Positions 35,826-44,392 of a DNA stretch of 64,000 nucleotides are shown here, piece after piece. Source of the DNA: Pseudomonas cremoricolorata DSM 17059 = NBRC 16634 (GTDB lineage Bacteria > Pseudomonadota > Gammaproteobacteria > Pseudomonadales > Pseudomonadaceae); NCBI RefSeq assembly GCF_000425745.1, contig NZ_KE384442.1, positions 252,968 through 316,967 on the forward strand, in the 5' to 3' direction. A model generated the notes under the pieces. That model saw only the letters and a list, made by a program, of their open reading frames with translations. It was not told the DNA's origin and did no database searches. How positions within the stretch are numbered: the stretch's first letter is position 1; each line of letters starts with the position of its first letter. The translations under genes and the position numbers were made by a program.

Positions 35826-35883
35826 CCTGGTCTAGAGGAGCAGCGAAGCTCGACGCTCAAGCTTTGTTCAGACCTAGACCAGG
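35826..35883. repeat. inverted repeat downstream of the MvaT gene
   Basis: CCTGGTCTAG (35826-35835) and CTAGACCAGG (35874-35883) form a perfect 10-bp stem around a 38-base loop, 12 bases after the mvaT-type stop. Possibly part of a terminator or mRNA-end structure. Confidence 0.45.
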
Positions 35884-36029
35884 GAGCGGTACAAGCGCTG
35901 GACGTCAAGCGCCTGATTGATCGGTTGATGACGTATCAAAATTGCATCAGCCTTTGAAGCATGGTGTAAGGCACAGCAACGCGATCCATCGACGGAGTAA
36001 TCTTGTGAAGATCATTGCTCCTTTCCCCA

Positions 36030-36061
36030 CAAGATAGAGCTGTCCTAGCCTGTCTATCTTG
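36030..36061. terminator. hairpin in the 35815-36186 spacer
   Basis: CAAGATAGA (36030-36038) pairs with TCTATCTTG (36053-36061) over a 14-base loop, followed by GGCCTTTTG. Weak terminator candidate. No gene is visible in the rest of this 370-base spacer. Confidence 0.4.
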
Positions 36062-36186
36062 GGCCTTTTGCCGGTTTACAGGCCGGTTCAATCCCGATTA
36101 TAAACGTACCTCCTGTGAGGCCTGGCACTAAGGCGAAATTACCTTGGGCGAGTTAGGGCTTCGCCATCAAGATAGGACGTCAGGGA

Positions 36187-37137
36187 ATGCCCGCAAAGAT
36201 TCAAGTCTCGGAAGCTTACTGCGTAGAGCTTGGGGAAGTCGTTTCCATTACAGATGCACGCAGGGCCTACTTCTCGCAGCCTGAGCCCAGAGCTCGCTTT
36301 ACGTTTCAGTGTTCCTACGCGGATTGCATGGCGTTGACCAAGCGGCCCACGATCACGGCAGTGAACTATGCAAGCTTGCCACAGGATACCTATCGGGCAG
36401 CGCATTTTCGCGACCCCGGTGTGGGTCATGCGCCTGGTTGCCACTGGCAGGATGAGGAACCCGCCGTAAGCGATCAAGAACAGAGTGGAGAGGCTGCCTA
36501 TAAGGATCGAGAGGCCAAACGTAAGCTCCATGATTTCATTGATGAGTTCGATCCCACCGCCGTCAAACCGAAGGATGGAGATGGGGTGTCAGGGAGTGCT
36601 GGATCAAAGTCAGCCCATGGTCGTGGCCAAGGCAGCAGTGGTGTTGCGAAAGGCAGTTCCTTCTCAACCAGAAACCGCACTAGCAGTTTCGAGCGACTCG
36701 TCGAGTACTATCGCAATGCGCACAAGGATCTTCCGAGCACCGAGTTCTTTGGCCTGCAGCTGAAGGTTACCGGTGAAGGGGAGATGCAGCTTATCTCCTA
36801 CTTTCCAAGCATATCGAAAGCGGCACCCGACTCACCTAATAGGGTTATCCATGGCGGGGCTCGGCTGGAACCCCGCAAGGGTAGTGGGTTCATGTTTTGG
36901 TTCATCGATCGTGTCGATGGGAAGGGCGTTTACCTGAAGGTCACCAAGCAGGAAATGGATGCTTACCGGTTCCGAGGCTTCTTTAACGACATCCTCGCCG
37001 AAGATGACGCTGACTATTTCCGCGTGTTCGGTCTGGGTCGCCTGGTGCTTTCTGAGACCAAGAAAAGCTACAGGCTTGAGATCGAAGACCTCAACCGTCT
37101 GACGATTTTTGCGGTCAAGAAAAAGCAGCTTGCGTAA
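36187..37137 (+). CDS. Cys/His-rich hypothetical protein, partner of the metallopeptidase
   Basis: 316 residues. The N-terminal ~95 residues carry a probable zinc site: FQCSYADC, then HFRDPGVGHAPGCHW (Cys, Cys, His, His, Cys, His). A low-complexity Gly/Ser linker (about 135-165, SGSAGSKSAHGRGQGSSG) leads to a C-terminal domain of about 150 residues with EYYRNAHKDLPSTEFFGLQL and GGARLEPRKGSGFMFWFIDR. The N-terminus recalls the zinc-binding start of CoiA-like proteins, but no nuclease motif is evident. Followed on the same strand by the metallopeptidase gene. Confidence 0.65.
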   Translation: MPAKIQVSEAYCVELGEVVSITDARRAYFSQPEPRARFTFQCSYADCMALTKRPTITAVNYASLPQDTYRAAHFRDPGVGHAPGCHWQDEEPAVSDQEQSGEAAYKDREAKRKLHDFIDEFDPTAVKPKDGDGVSGSAGSKSAHGRGQGSSGVAKGSSFSTRNRTSSFERLVEYYRNAHKDLPSTEFFGLQLKVTGEGEMQLISYFPSISKAAPDSPNRVIHGGARLEPRKGSGFMFWFIDRVDGKGVYLKVTKQEMDAYRFRGFFNDILAEDDADYFRVFGLGRLVLSETKKSYRLEIEDLNRLTIFAVKKKQLA

Positions 37138-37280
37138 TTTTTGACGGGCGGGATCGCTGGTAGTCGGCTGATAACCTAAGCGTTGTGTTTGGCGGGTAGC
37201 GTGATGTCTGTGGGTTGTGGCATACAGGCAGTCGGCGCTTACCGTTGGGCTCTGTCACTCATGAATACGCCAGGGACGAA

Positions 37281-38312
37281 ATGGAAGATATTGAACGTCG
37301 GATAGCTGAGAAGCACTTCAAGACAGGCGAGGGGTTTCTGCAGATGTATGCTGAAGACCCAGATGGTGAGATGTATGACCTGCTTCTGCGCCAGGGCAGA
37401 AAAATGTGCGCTTCACTGCCAGGCGATAAAGTGCGTCTCTACTTTGTCGATGGGGTGAGGTGCCAAGCCGGTGCGGATTCAGAGCTCAAGGTAGTGATGG
37501 TATGGAAGGGTATGCTTGATTTGATATTCAAGCTGGCGTCCTTAGTGACCGTTCATGCCAGGCCCATACCTTCAACCTACCAGGCTGCGCCTTTGCCCTG
37601 GCGTAACAACGTCAAGGTCTGGCTTAAAGATGGCGTCTTCGACTGGGAGAGCCCGGACTATTGGTGGTTACACGATCCTGAATACCGGGCAACCTTCGAA
37701 ACATTTACGTTCGCTATCTTCTGTTTCATCGTTCTGCATGAAATCGGTCATTTTCATAACCTCCACGCGGTTCGCCGGATGGAGCGAGGCGCACCACTGG
37801 AAGCTGAGTCGGCAGCCGATCGAGACCGGCTGGAGCGGCACGCGAGAGAGGTCATCGCCGATACCTACGCGATGCAGTTCCTGATGGATGAGCTGAAGCA
37901 GAGGCTCTTTGCCGACGAAGCGCACTACCATCCTCAGAGACACATTGGGATTACCCACGCGTGCTTCACTTTCGCGCTCATTTCGATATCAGCAACATTC
38001 TGGGGCTTCAGCGTAGCCATCCCCATGGGTGAATCGCACCAGGAGAACTTCTATCCTGGCCATGCCTTCAGGCTTCGTGCGATTCAGAGCACAGCGCTGG
38101 AGCATGGAATAAATGGGCTCGAACCCAGCCAGGCTTACTTCGTCGTTTCAGAGGCGATGAAGCAGTGTTTTGAGATTATGTCGGTTATCTCTGATGGTGA
38201 TTTCGTAACGTGGGATCAAGCCCTTCAAAACCCTATCCATGGCGCTCATTATGAAAAGGTGTGCGAAGAGGTCAGAAACTGGTCGAACCCGTTTTACGGC
38301 AGCAAAGATTGA
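37281..38312 (+). CDS. membrane-associated zinc metallopeptidase (gluzincin-type)
   Basis: 343 residues from ATG 37281 (MEDIERRIAEKHF), with AGGGA upstream; an in-frame extension to 37215 is less likely. HEIGH at about residues 153-157 and a third ligand Glu in REVIADTYAM about 35 residues later give a complete gluzincin zinc site. Hydrophobic segments flank it (ETFTFAIFCFIVL before, ACFTFALISISATFW after), so it is probably membrane-bound. Phage-exclusion peptidases such as Lit use an HEXXH site, but family membership cannot be shown by eye. Confidence 0.75.
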   Translation: MEDIERRIAEKHFKTGEGFLQMYAEDPDGEMYDLLLRQGRKMCASLPGDKVRLYFVDGVRCQAGADSELKVVMVWKGMLDLIFKLASLVTVHARPIPSTYQAAPLPWRNNVKVWLKDGVFDWESPDYWWLHDPEYRATFETFTFAIFCFIVLHEIGHFHNLHAVRRMERGAPLEAESAADRDRLERHAREVIADTYAMQFLMDELKQRLFADEAHYHPQRHIGITHACFTFALISISATFWGFSVAIPMGESHQENFYPGHAFRLRAIQSTALEHGINGLEPSQAYFVVSEAMKQCFEIMSVISDGDFVTWDQALQNPIHGAHYEKVCEEVRNWSNPFYGSKD

Positions 38313-38487
38313 CTTGCCGCCCTCGACCGTGAACGCCCCGGGGCCGGAGACGTAGCAGGCATTCCCAGATGCCTTGAGCACCTTCGAATTCAACTTCGTT
38401 GACGCCTGGTGATGTTGCGACCCACCACAGGTTGCTAAACCTAGCTAGTGAGGCGCGGCGGGTGCGTAATGGCGCCGAGCGACTGCT

Positions 38488-39180
38488 TCAGCCTTGGGGC
38501 GATTGTGTCAGCGATGGAGTAGTAGAAAGATTTGCAGGCTGCTGGTTTGCCTGGTTAGACGCTTGCTTGGCCATGCCCTCCAGGCCTCCCTGCTGCTGGT
38601 ACATGTTGTACAGCGAGAAGCAGCCGAAAATCAGCAGTGCGACGATGACAGAGGCTAGGCCACTGAGCATGTGATTGCCAAAAGCAGGCCAGAATTTCCA
38701 TTTCAACCCGTCAACCTTGCTGGTGACAATTGTTTCCAGCGTGGAGGCTTTCGTATGAAGGGCATCATCCAAATCTTGGATCTTGCTGATCACCTCGCCC
38801 TCCATGATTGAGCTACGCATCTCAGCTTCCAACTGATCAAGCGAGACGTCGATGAAGCTTTTAGCCATCTGCTCGGCCTGGTAACGGTACATCCCCAGCT
38901 GCTGTGGCGTGCACGCGACCTTCTTAAAAGCCTCATGATCGTCATCTGGGTGCGCTTCGATCCACTCAATCTTGTGGCGTTTGTAGAGTGAGTAGGCGAG
39001 CAATCCCAGGAAGTCGTCCGGTGACTCGACGAGCTTGCGGAAGACGTCGAAAGGGATCTCTGAACGCAAGGACGCCGACTCGGGTTCAGGCGCCTGGTGA
39101 GGCGTGTGACCGTAATCGGCGTCTTGGGTGATTGACCGTTGAGGGGCGTCGCCTAGGGCGCTGGTTTGATGGTGGCTCAA
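38488..39180 (-). CDS. single-pass membrane protein with helical soluble part
   Basis: 230 residues from TTG 39180 (a later in-frame start is possible). Charged helical region of about 130 residues (QAEQMAKSFIDVSLDQLEAE, KIQDLDDALHTKASTLE), one transmembrane helix at about 172-192 and a Gln/Asn-rich tail (QASNQANQQPAN). It lies 17 bases after the 49-aa ORF on the same strand, so the two form a small operon. Family not recognised. Confidence 0.6.
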   Translation of the reverse strand: MSHHQTSALGDAPQRSITQDADYGHTPHQAPEPESASLRSEIPFDVFRKLVESPDDFLGLLAYSLYKRHKIEWIEAHPDDDHEAFKKVACTPQQLGMYRYQAEQMAKSFIDVSLDQLEAEMRSSIMEGEVISKIQDLDDALHTKASTLETIVTSKVDGLKWKFWPAFGNHMLSGLASVIVALLIFGCFSLYNMYQQQGGLEGMAKQASNQANQQPANLSTTPSLTQSPQG

Positions 39181-39197
39181 GAGGCGACGATCCGTGG

Positions 39198-39347
39198 TCA
39201 GCGTGACAGGCGATTGAACGCCTTTTTCATCATGTTGTTGATCGTGTCAGATGACAGCTTCGAGGAACGAGCAGCAACGGCCTTCTTTGCAGACGCGGAA
39301 AGCATTTTGTTGCTTTCTTTGATCAGCGCAATCGAGACGTTCGACAT
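39198..39347 (-). CDS. 49-aa basic small protein
   Basis: ATG 39347 has a near-perfect ribosome site (AAGGAGGT, 4 bases before). The 49 codons read MSNVSIALIKESNKMLSASA, then a basic helix ARSSKLSSDTINNMMKKAF and NRLSR. Net positive charge is high; it could be an antitoxin-like DNA binder or a small helical effector. The next gene downstream is the single-pass membrane protein. It is too short for most ORF lists. Confidence 0.6.
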   Translation of the reverse strand: MSNVSIALIKESNKMLSASAKKAVAARSSKLSSDTINNMMKKAFNRLSR

Positions 39348-39863
39348 TATACCTCCTTGTTCAGCGTTGAAACTCCATCCGAAACGAACGGAGCTGTAGC
39401 GATTCTTTGATCATTTTTGATCAACGGGCGAATCAGTGTCAAGGAACACCTGGATATTCACGTTGTAGGAAAAGGCCGTCGTTTGCCCGGAAACTATAGT
39501 CGATCAGGTGCGAGTCAGCTTCGCAACGTGACGGAATTTTGAAACCGAACCTCGAAGCCAAAAATTCCTTTTCGTCGATGGCAGAATCCAGCAGCGGCGC
39601 TGCCCGCAGGAACTCTGGTGCCATGGCTGGCCCGGAGCTTTTATGGGCTCACATTGCGCCCACCGCCAGTGACCCACCTTGATTGCCGTCGTCATGGGAT
39701 TGACTCGTGGACTGAGCGGCGTAAATGGCGGCCTATTCCCAACCACCATCGGTAGCGCTTCTGCTCGATCTTTTGTCTCGATCACCACAGAATGATGCAC
39801 CGTCACCGGCGCTCGGTTCTGCCTGAGCACAAAAACCTTCTGCCAGAGTGAAGTGGAAACTCT
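39348..39863. other. spacer upstream of the STAND gene
   Basis: About 515 bases. A 61-codon frame on the minus strand (39439-39624, APEFLRAAPLLDSAIDEKE) looks partly protein-like but lacks a ribosome site and is preceded by stops, so it could be the tail of a lost gene. Otherwise no gene; promoters for the divergent units should lie here. Confidence 0.35.
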
Positions 39864-42662
39864 ATGCAATCTGACGACCAACTCAATACCGTAGACGTGC
39901 TTGACCCCGCCCAGCTTAAGCGCATCGAGTCTCTGCACAGGGGTTTCCTGTATCAGCACCTGTATGGTGTGGGCTGCTTGTTTTTGGCGCAGGCTGCGGG
40001 TGTCAAAGAGGTGTTGGTCGAACTGGATGAAGATATCGAACTCAGCACTGATGCCGGGAAAGTCTATATCCAGGTCAAAACACGTTCTCAGCCGCTGATG
40101 CCTGGCGACGTTGCAGGCGCATTGGAGCGCTTCGAGCAGATTCGGCAGTCGCATGGGCCTGAGGGGCGTTCTGGGAATCCAGAGTTCGTGATCGTTGCGA
40201 ACCAGCCACTCGGCAGAACGCTTCAGGCGGAGGTAGACGAGAAAACGACGCCCTCGGATCTGACCTATATCTATCCCGGATCGAAGGCCCCGCCCCCCGA
40301 ATACCTTCCGCCTGCGTGGGTGAAATTGGAGGAGGCGGCCCAGTGGTGCGTAGACCTGGCTGAAAAGCTGCAGTTCTCTCTTCTCTCACCTTCCGCGCTG
40401 ACTTGGAAAATGGCGGGGTTGGTGATGCTGGCGTCCGCAGGCGGCAACGGAAACGCCAAGCACGTATTCCGCACTTCGGACTTGCCGGGCTTGTTCGAGC
40501 AACTGATCGTGCAGCTGCAAGATTTTCCTACGCCGCCTGCCTCCTATAGGCCTCAACAGAACGAACCTGTACTCGTATCGGCGGAGCGGGTACGGATCAT
40601 TTGCGGTTTGTCCGGTGCCGGGAAAACGACTTGGGCAGCCTACGCGGCTCTGCATAGCCCTGAACCATGTGCCTACTACGACGTTGGTGACCTCCCAGGG
40701 CCCGCGATTGCGAGCTCGATTGTGCGCGAGCTTGCCTCCAAGTACTCCCAAAAAGACCCCGAAGGTATTCGGAAGATTCTGTTGCCTGGTGCTAGCGGTT
40801 ACGAAGCCATTCGGGCATTCGACCGATTTTTGGAGCAGGCTCAGGCGCCCTTGGTGGTTGTGATCGACAACGCACACCGCGTTCCAGTCGCCCACCTGCG
40901 AGATTTGCTGAACGCGACGCGCCACATCCGTTTCACTCTTCTGTGCCAGCCTCATGAAAACGTCCGTGAACTTGAAGCGGTCATGACGTTGCGGCGTGAG
41001 ACGCTTCTCGGGTGGGATCTGGATACCGTGGCGCGGGTGGCTAGTGACGCCGGCGCGTTCGGCAGTGCTCAGGCATTTGAGGAGCTCCGAACATATTCCG
41101 GTGGGTTGCCGCTATACGTTGACAGCGCCGTTGCGGTTGCCATGTCGGAATATGGCGGCGACATCGAAGCGCTTTGTGTCGATCTCGGCCAGCAATCGAA
41201 CGTAGTGGAAACGGCCCAGGAGGTCATCCTGGCTCGCGTTTACGATGGTTTCGATGAGGTTACCCAGAACACGTTAGCCATTGTCAGCCTTGCAGATACA
41301 GGGCTCACGCATGAGGAAGTCGTCCGTTTGCTATCGGCTACGCTCAAGCTGTCCCAAGGCGGCGCAGCAGCGGCCATCAAAAAAATCCAGGCGACAGGGA
41401 CAGTTGAGGTGTTTGGCGCCAAGACACTCAAAGTCCATGACGCTGTCCGTACTTTAGGCCTACGTCACCTGGAGCTCATGGGCGAGCCCGTGATTACTGA
41501 GGCATTGGTAGCGCTGAAGGAGCTGCTGATCCGAAGCCTGGAAAAGAGTCGTGATGTTTCGCGGTTTTCGCTACTCACGCGTGTTTTCATCAGGCTCCAC
41601 GATGTGATGACCCTGATCGGCCTCGCAGGCGAGGAACTGTTTTACGAGATGGGGATATCGGTCGACATCACCTCCAGCTTGAAGCGGGCACTTGATGCGG
41701 ACGAACTCAACCCACATGAGGCGTTCTGGGCGCTTGATGCCCTTGTGTTTTCCTACATGCGAGAAGGGCGCTTTGACGAGGCGGCTGAACCTCTCTCGAT
41801 GATGCAGCAGCTTCTTGATACTCACGGATTCGAGGCCCGCGAGCAGATCGCATGGGCGATGCGAAAAGTGCTGCTGTCGTCCGACCAGGGCCGTGCGGAC
41901 GAGGTTGAACAGGCGGTAGCGTACGCCACCCCGAAAATCCCTGACCCCGACTACCGCCGAGTATTCGATTACAACCACGCAGTCGCACTGTGGAAATTGA
42001 AGCGCCACAAAGCCGCTGAAGCGATGTGCGAGAAAGTGGTCAATGAATACTTCGAGATCTTGGGGCTGACGCCTAAAGCTGTGATGGGCAAAAATTCGGA
42101 TGTCCTGTGGGAGGTCATCAAGCGACCACCAAATGTCCATGAACACATCAAGCACCTTGCGGACGCCCTGGAAGTGTACGCCAAAGCTCGCGAAGGCCAG
42201 GGATTGAAAGCGCCCTTGCAACGTATCCATGCCATGAAATTTTATGGAATGGTGGAGGGGTACGAGTCGATTGTGCGGGTCGGGCAAGACCTGGCCGATG
42301 AGTTTGTGGGGATCAAAGACTTCGTGGGTGCAAAGGAGGTCATGGAACAGCATGTCCTGCCGGTCGTTACTGGGGCAGGTCTTATCGGAAGGCTGGTTCA
42401 GGTCAGAAGTCAGTATGCGGTGATACTGGCTCGGTGTGGTGATCACCAAGGTGCAATCTCTGAAATCAGGCGGCTAGACCCCTACCTGGAAGGTGTGGAA
42501 GATTGGCAGAAGCAGGAGCTGCATGGCCAAACTCTACTGATTGGCAGCATCATCAGTGAAAGCAGGCGTGTGGCGTTCCGTTCCCAGGTGGGGGCAGTAG
42601 GTCGCAACGAGCAGTGTCCGTGTGGGTCAGGGCGGAAGTTTAAAAAGTGCCACGGGACATAA
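39864..42662 (+). CDS. nuclease-STAND NTPase-TPR-SEC-C protein (Avs-like)
   Basis: 932 residues. The N-terminal ~80 residues resemble the DUF4297/Cap4 PD-(D/E)xK endonuclease: GFLYQHLYGVGCLFLAQ, ELDEDIEL, YIQVKTR. Walker A GLSGAGKTT is at 248-256 and Walker B LVVVIDNAH at about 330-338, typical of STAND/AP-ATPase proteins. Helical repeats (TPR-like) fill about 560-900, and the C-terminus is a SEC-C zinc motif (CPCGSGRKFKKCHG). STAND nucleases of this kind (AVAST group) sense phage proteins by the repeat domain and then cut DNA. Sensor specificity is unknown. Confidence 0.82.
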   Translation: MQSDDQLNTVDVLDPAQLKRIESLHRGFLYQHLYGVGCLFLAQAAGVKEVLVELDEDIELSTDAGKVYIQVKTRSQPLMPGDVAGALERFEQIRQSHGPEGRSGNPEFVIVANQPLGRTLQAEVDEKTTPSDLTYIYPGSKAPPPEYLPPAWVKLEEAAQWCVDLAEKLQFSLLSPSALTWKMAGLVMLASAGGNGNAKHVFRTSDLPGLFEQLIVQLQDFPTPPASYRPQQNEPVLVSAERVRIICGLSGAGKTTWAAYAALHSPEPCAYYDVGDLPGPAIASSIVRELASKYSQKDPEGIRKILLPGASGYEAIRAFDRFLEQAQAPLVVVIDNAHRVPVAHLRDLLNATRHIRFTLLCQPHENVRELEAVMTLRRETLLGWDLDTVARVASDAGAFGSAQAFEELRTYSGGLPLYVDSAVAVAMSEYGGDIEALCVDLGQQSNVVETAQEVILARVYDGFDEVTQNTLAIVSLADTGLTHEEVVRLLSATLKLSQGGAAAAIKKIQATGTVEVFGAKTLKVHDAVRTLGLRHLELMGEPVITEALVALKELLIRSLEKSRDVSRFSLLTRVFIRLHDVMTLIGLAGEELFYEMGISVDITSSLKRALDADELNPHEAFWALDALVFSYMREGRFDEAAEPLSMMQQLLDTHGFEAREQIAWAMRKVLLSSDQGRADEVEQAVAYATPKIPDPDYRRVFDYNHAVALWKLKRHKAAEAMCEKVVNEYFEILGLTPKAVMGKNSDVLWEVIKRPPNVHEHIKHLADALEVYAKAREGQGLKAPLQRIHAMKFYGMVEGYESIVRVGQDLADEFVGIKDFVGAKEVMEQHVLPVVTGAGLIGRLVQVRSQYAVILARCGDHQGAISEIRRLDPYLEGVEDWQKQELHGQTLLIGSIISESRRVAFRSQVGAVGRNEQCPCGSGRKFKKCHGT

Positions 42663-42851
42663 GCCCGTCGAGGACTGATGTGCCCGATAGCTACTCGGGC
42701 ACGCATCTCTTGCCAAAGTTGGTCAGCTCAGGCTCGCTGACCAGTCGATCCGCAAATGGCGCATTTGGGGCTCCCAGTCCTCTCGCGGTTTTCTGGCAGC
42801 CGGCATACATGGAACCCAGCGAGCCAGGCGCTGCTCCGTCAAGGTGTACAA

Positions 42852-43034
42852 ATGGAAAAAAAAATTGATCCTGTCCTTCTAGAGGCCGCAATTCGAGTGT
42901 TCGGTAACGAAGCGCTTGCAATGCATTGGCTGATGACCAAAGCACACGCTTTAGCCGACAAAAGGCCGGTGGATGCGACCGTTGAGGATGCATTGGAGTT
43001 ACTGGCGCGTTTGGAGCATGGTTTGGGCGCTTAA
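42852..43034 (+). CDS. DUF2384 (MbcA/ParS/Xre)-like small protein
   Basis: 60 residues from ATG 42852 with AAGGTG upstream. AIRVFGNEALAMHWLM, then KRPVDATVEDALELLARLEH and a final GLGA match the C-terminal toxin-binding domain of Xre/ParS/MbcA antitoxins; the N-terminal HTH is missing. Such antitoxins normally neutralise RES-domain NAD+-degrading toxins, and a RES gene lies 1.3 kb away (44393). Pairing is inferred. Confidence 0.65.
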   Translation: MEKKIDPVLLEAAIRVFGNEALAMHWLMTKAHALADKRPVDATVEDALELLARLEHGLGA

Positions 43035-43351
43035 CAAATCGAGCCTACGGATACGACAGGTTCTGACCAGGACGCCGATCGATTGACCGACGCCCCGCCG
43101 GAACTCGTAAATTCAGGCTTGTTCGCCTGGCCATCAAAGTCGGTAGAAATGATGTAGCGGGCCATGCCCTTTTCCGACCTCCAAGTCTTCGCTAGCTGCG
43201 AGAGACCCATCAATTCGGCTCGGTCTTTCATGACCAGGCTCAACTCCCGGCGCAGGAACACCTGGGGGTCGATATTCAGACCCGTTTCCATGTCGAGGAT
43301 TTCGGTCAGAAGCATCGTGTCGGTAGGCTGTGCCATTTCGTGGGTGTACAT
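43031..43351 (-). CDS. small hypothetical protein
   Basis: 106 residues from ATG 43351 with AAGGA 6 bases upstream. LLTEILDMETGLNIDPQVFL is helical, followed by KDRAELMGLSQLAK and a Ser-rich tail ending SVGSIC. Overlaps the end of the DUF2384-like gene by 4 bases, tail to tail. No family recognised. Confidence 0.55.
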   Translation of the reverse strand: MYTHEMAQPTDTMLLTEILDMETGLNIDPQVFLRRELSLVMKDRAELMGLSQLAKTWRSEKGMARYIISTDFDGQANKPEFTSSGGASVNRSASWSEPVVSVGSIC

Positions 43352-43480
43352 GCTGCGTCCTTACAGGGGGTATGTACCCTCAGCATCTTGATTGCGGCTG
43401 GGCCTCGCCACCGAACCTCTTACACTTGCTATCACCCACCCGAGTCGACGGCGCAAGGGGAAGTGGTCGTGGAGGTCTCG

Positions 43481-44230
43481 TCAAAAAGGTACGGGGTCAG
43501 CTTCTCTGAGCGCGGCCTCAATCCTGCGCCTGACATCCAATGCAAACTCACTTACGGTGTCGATGGCCTGATCCACCTCTGCTGGTGATAGCTCGATAGG
43601 CTTGTCATCGACCGTCTTGCCATTGCGATGGACGATGTCATGTCGCTTGCTACAAATACGGCCAACTCCCGCCAGGTCTAGGTCTTTCATGTGATCGCCA
43701 AACATCACGCCCAAGACCTCCTTGATGGTGGCGACGTTGTGAAAGGTTTGCTCGGCCAAAATTCTAAGGACGATGGTTTCCACCACCTTCGGGTTTTCAG
43801 CGATCTCCTTCAGAGACACGGAGACAACGTTCACCTTTTTGTAGCCTGCAGCCAGTGACCTCAGCAGGTTTTCATCGCTTACGACAAGCTTGCGTACCAC
43901 CGAGCTAATCAGCGCTTCCATGAGAGTAACGGTATGCGCATAGACGAGCTTGAAGACAGTATTGGCGTTGGGAGTTTGGGTTGCAGCAGCCAACAGGCTA
44001 GCCGTGGCCGCCAGCTCAGTTTCGAATTCTTTGAAGAATTCCTGGTGAGAGTGACGATTCAGCCATTGGATCTCGGCTTTGGCGTCGAGCATGTCTGAAT
44101 ATTCGGCTGCCAGCTTTTCCCATAGCTCTGGTTCTTCGTCCGGGTCGATCTCAAATCCGTATATCTGGCGACCCCATTCAATAAAGGCTTCCTGTTGAAC
44201 CTCGAAAAAATAGTCCTTGATCGAGCTCAC
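43481..44230 (-). CDS. HEPN-like protein, possible RNase
   Basis: 249 residues from GTG 44230 (AGAGGA 7 bases upstream); the frame continues to an ATG at 44287. All-helical, with the HEPN catalytic motif Rx4H in SKRHDIVHRNG (Arg196 to His201 in this numbering). The C-terminal helix EVDQAIDTVSEFALDVRRR matches HEPN ends. HEPN proteins of this form act as metal-free RNases in toxin-antitoxin and anti-phage systems. No MNT-type partner is beside it. Confidence 0.7.
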   Translation of the reverse strand: MSSIKDYFFEVQQEAFIEWGRQIYGFEIDPDEEPELWEKLAAEYSDMLDAKAEIQWLNRHSHQEFFKEFETELAATASLLAAATQTPNANTVFKLVYAHTVTLMEALISSVVRKLVVSDENLLRSLAAGYKKVNVVSVSLKEIAENPKVVETIVLRILAEQTFHNVATIKEVLGVMFGDHMKDLDLAGVGRICSKRHDIVHRNGKTVDDKPIELSPAEVDQAIDTVSEFALDVRRRIEAALREADPVPF

Positions 44231-44392
44231 GGCGTGTCCTCTGACGTGTAGGGGAGTGGTGATCGCGGCCACGCAATCATCGGTCATGAGTGGCGAACGA
44301 GGTGTTGGTTTGCCGAAGGCGATCAGCGATCATCATCGGCCTCCGCGCAATTGTACTTTGCCACCATTATGCAGAAGGATGACAGAACCGCC

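Noticed and set aside
36060..36110. GGTTCAATCCCGA stretch resembling a tRNA T-arm (possible att site)
   Set aside because: The flanking bases do not pair as a T stem and no acceptor or anticodon arm can be drawn. The island target is clearly the antiporter gene.
39504..40154. 216-codon minus-strand frame overlapping the STAND gene start
   Set aside because: Antisense to the nuclease domain, whose motifs are on the plus strand; no start signal.
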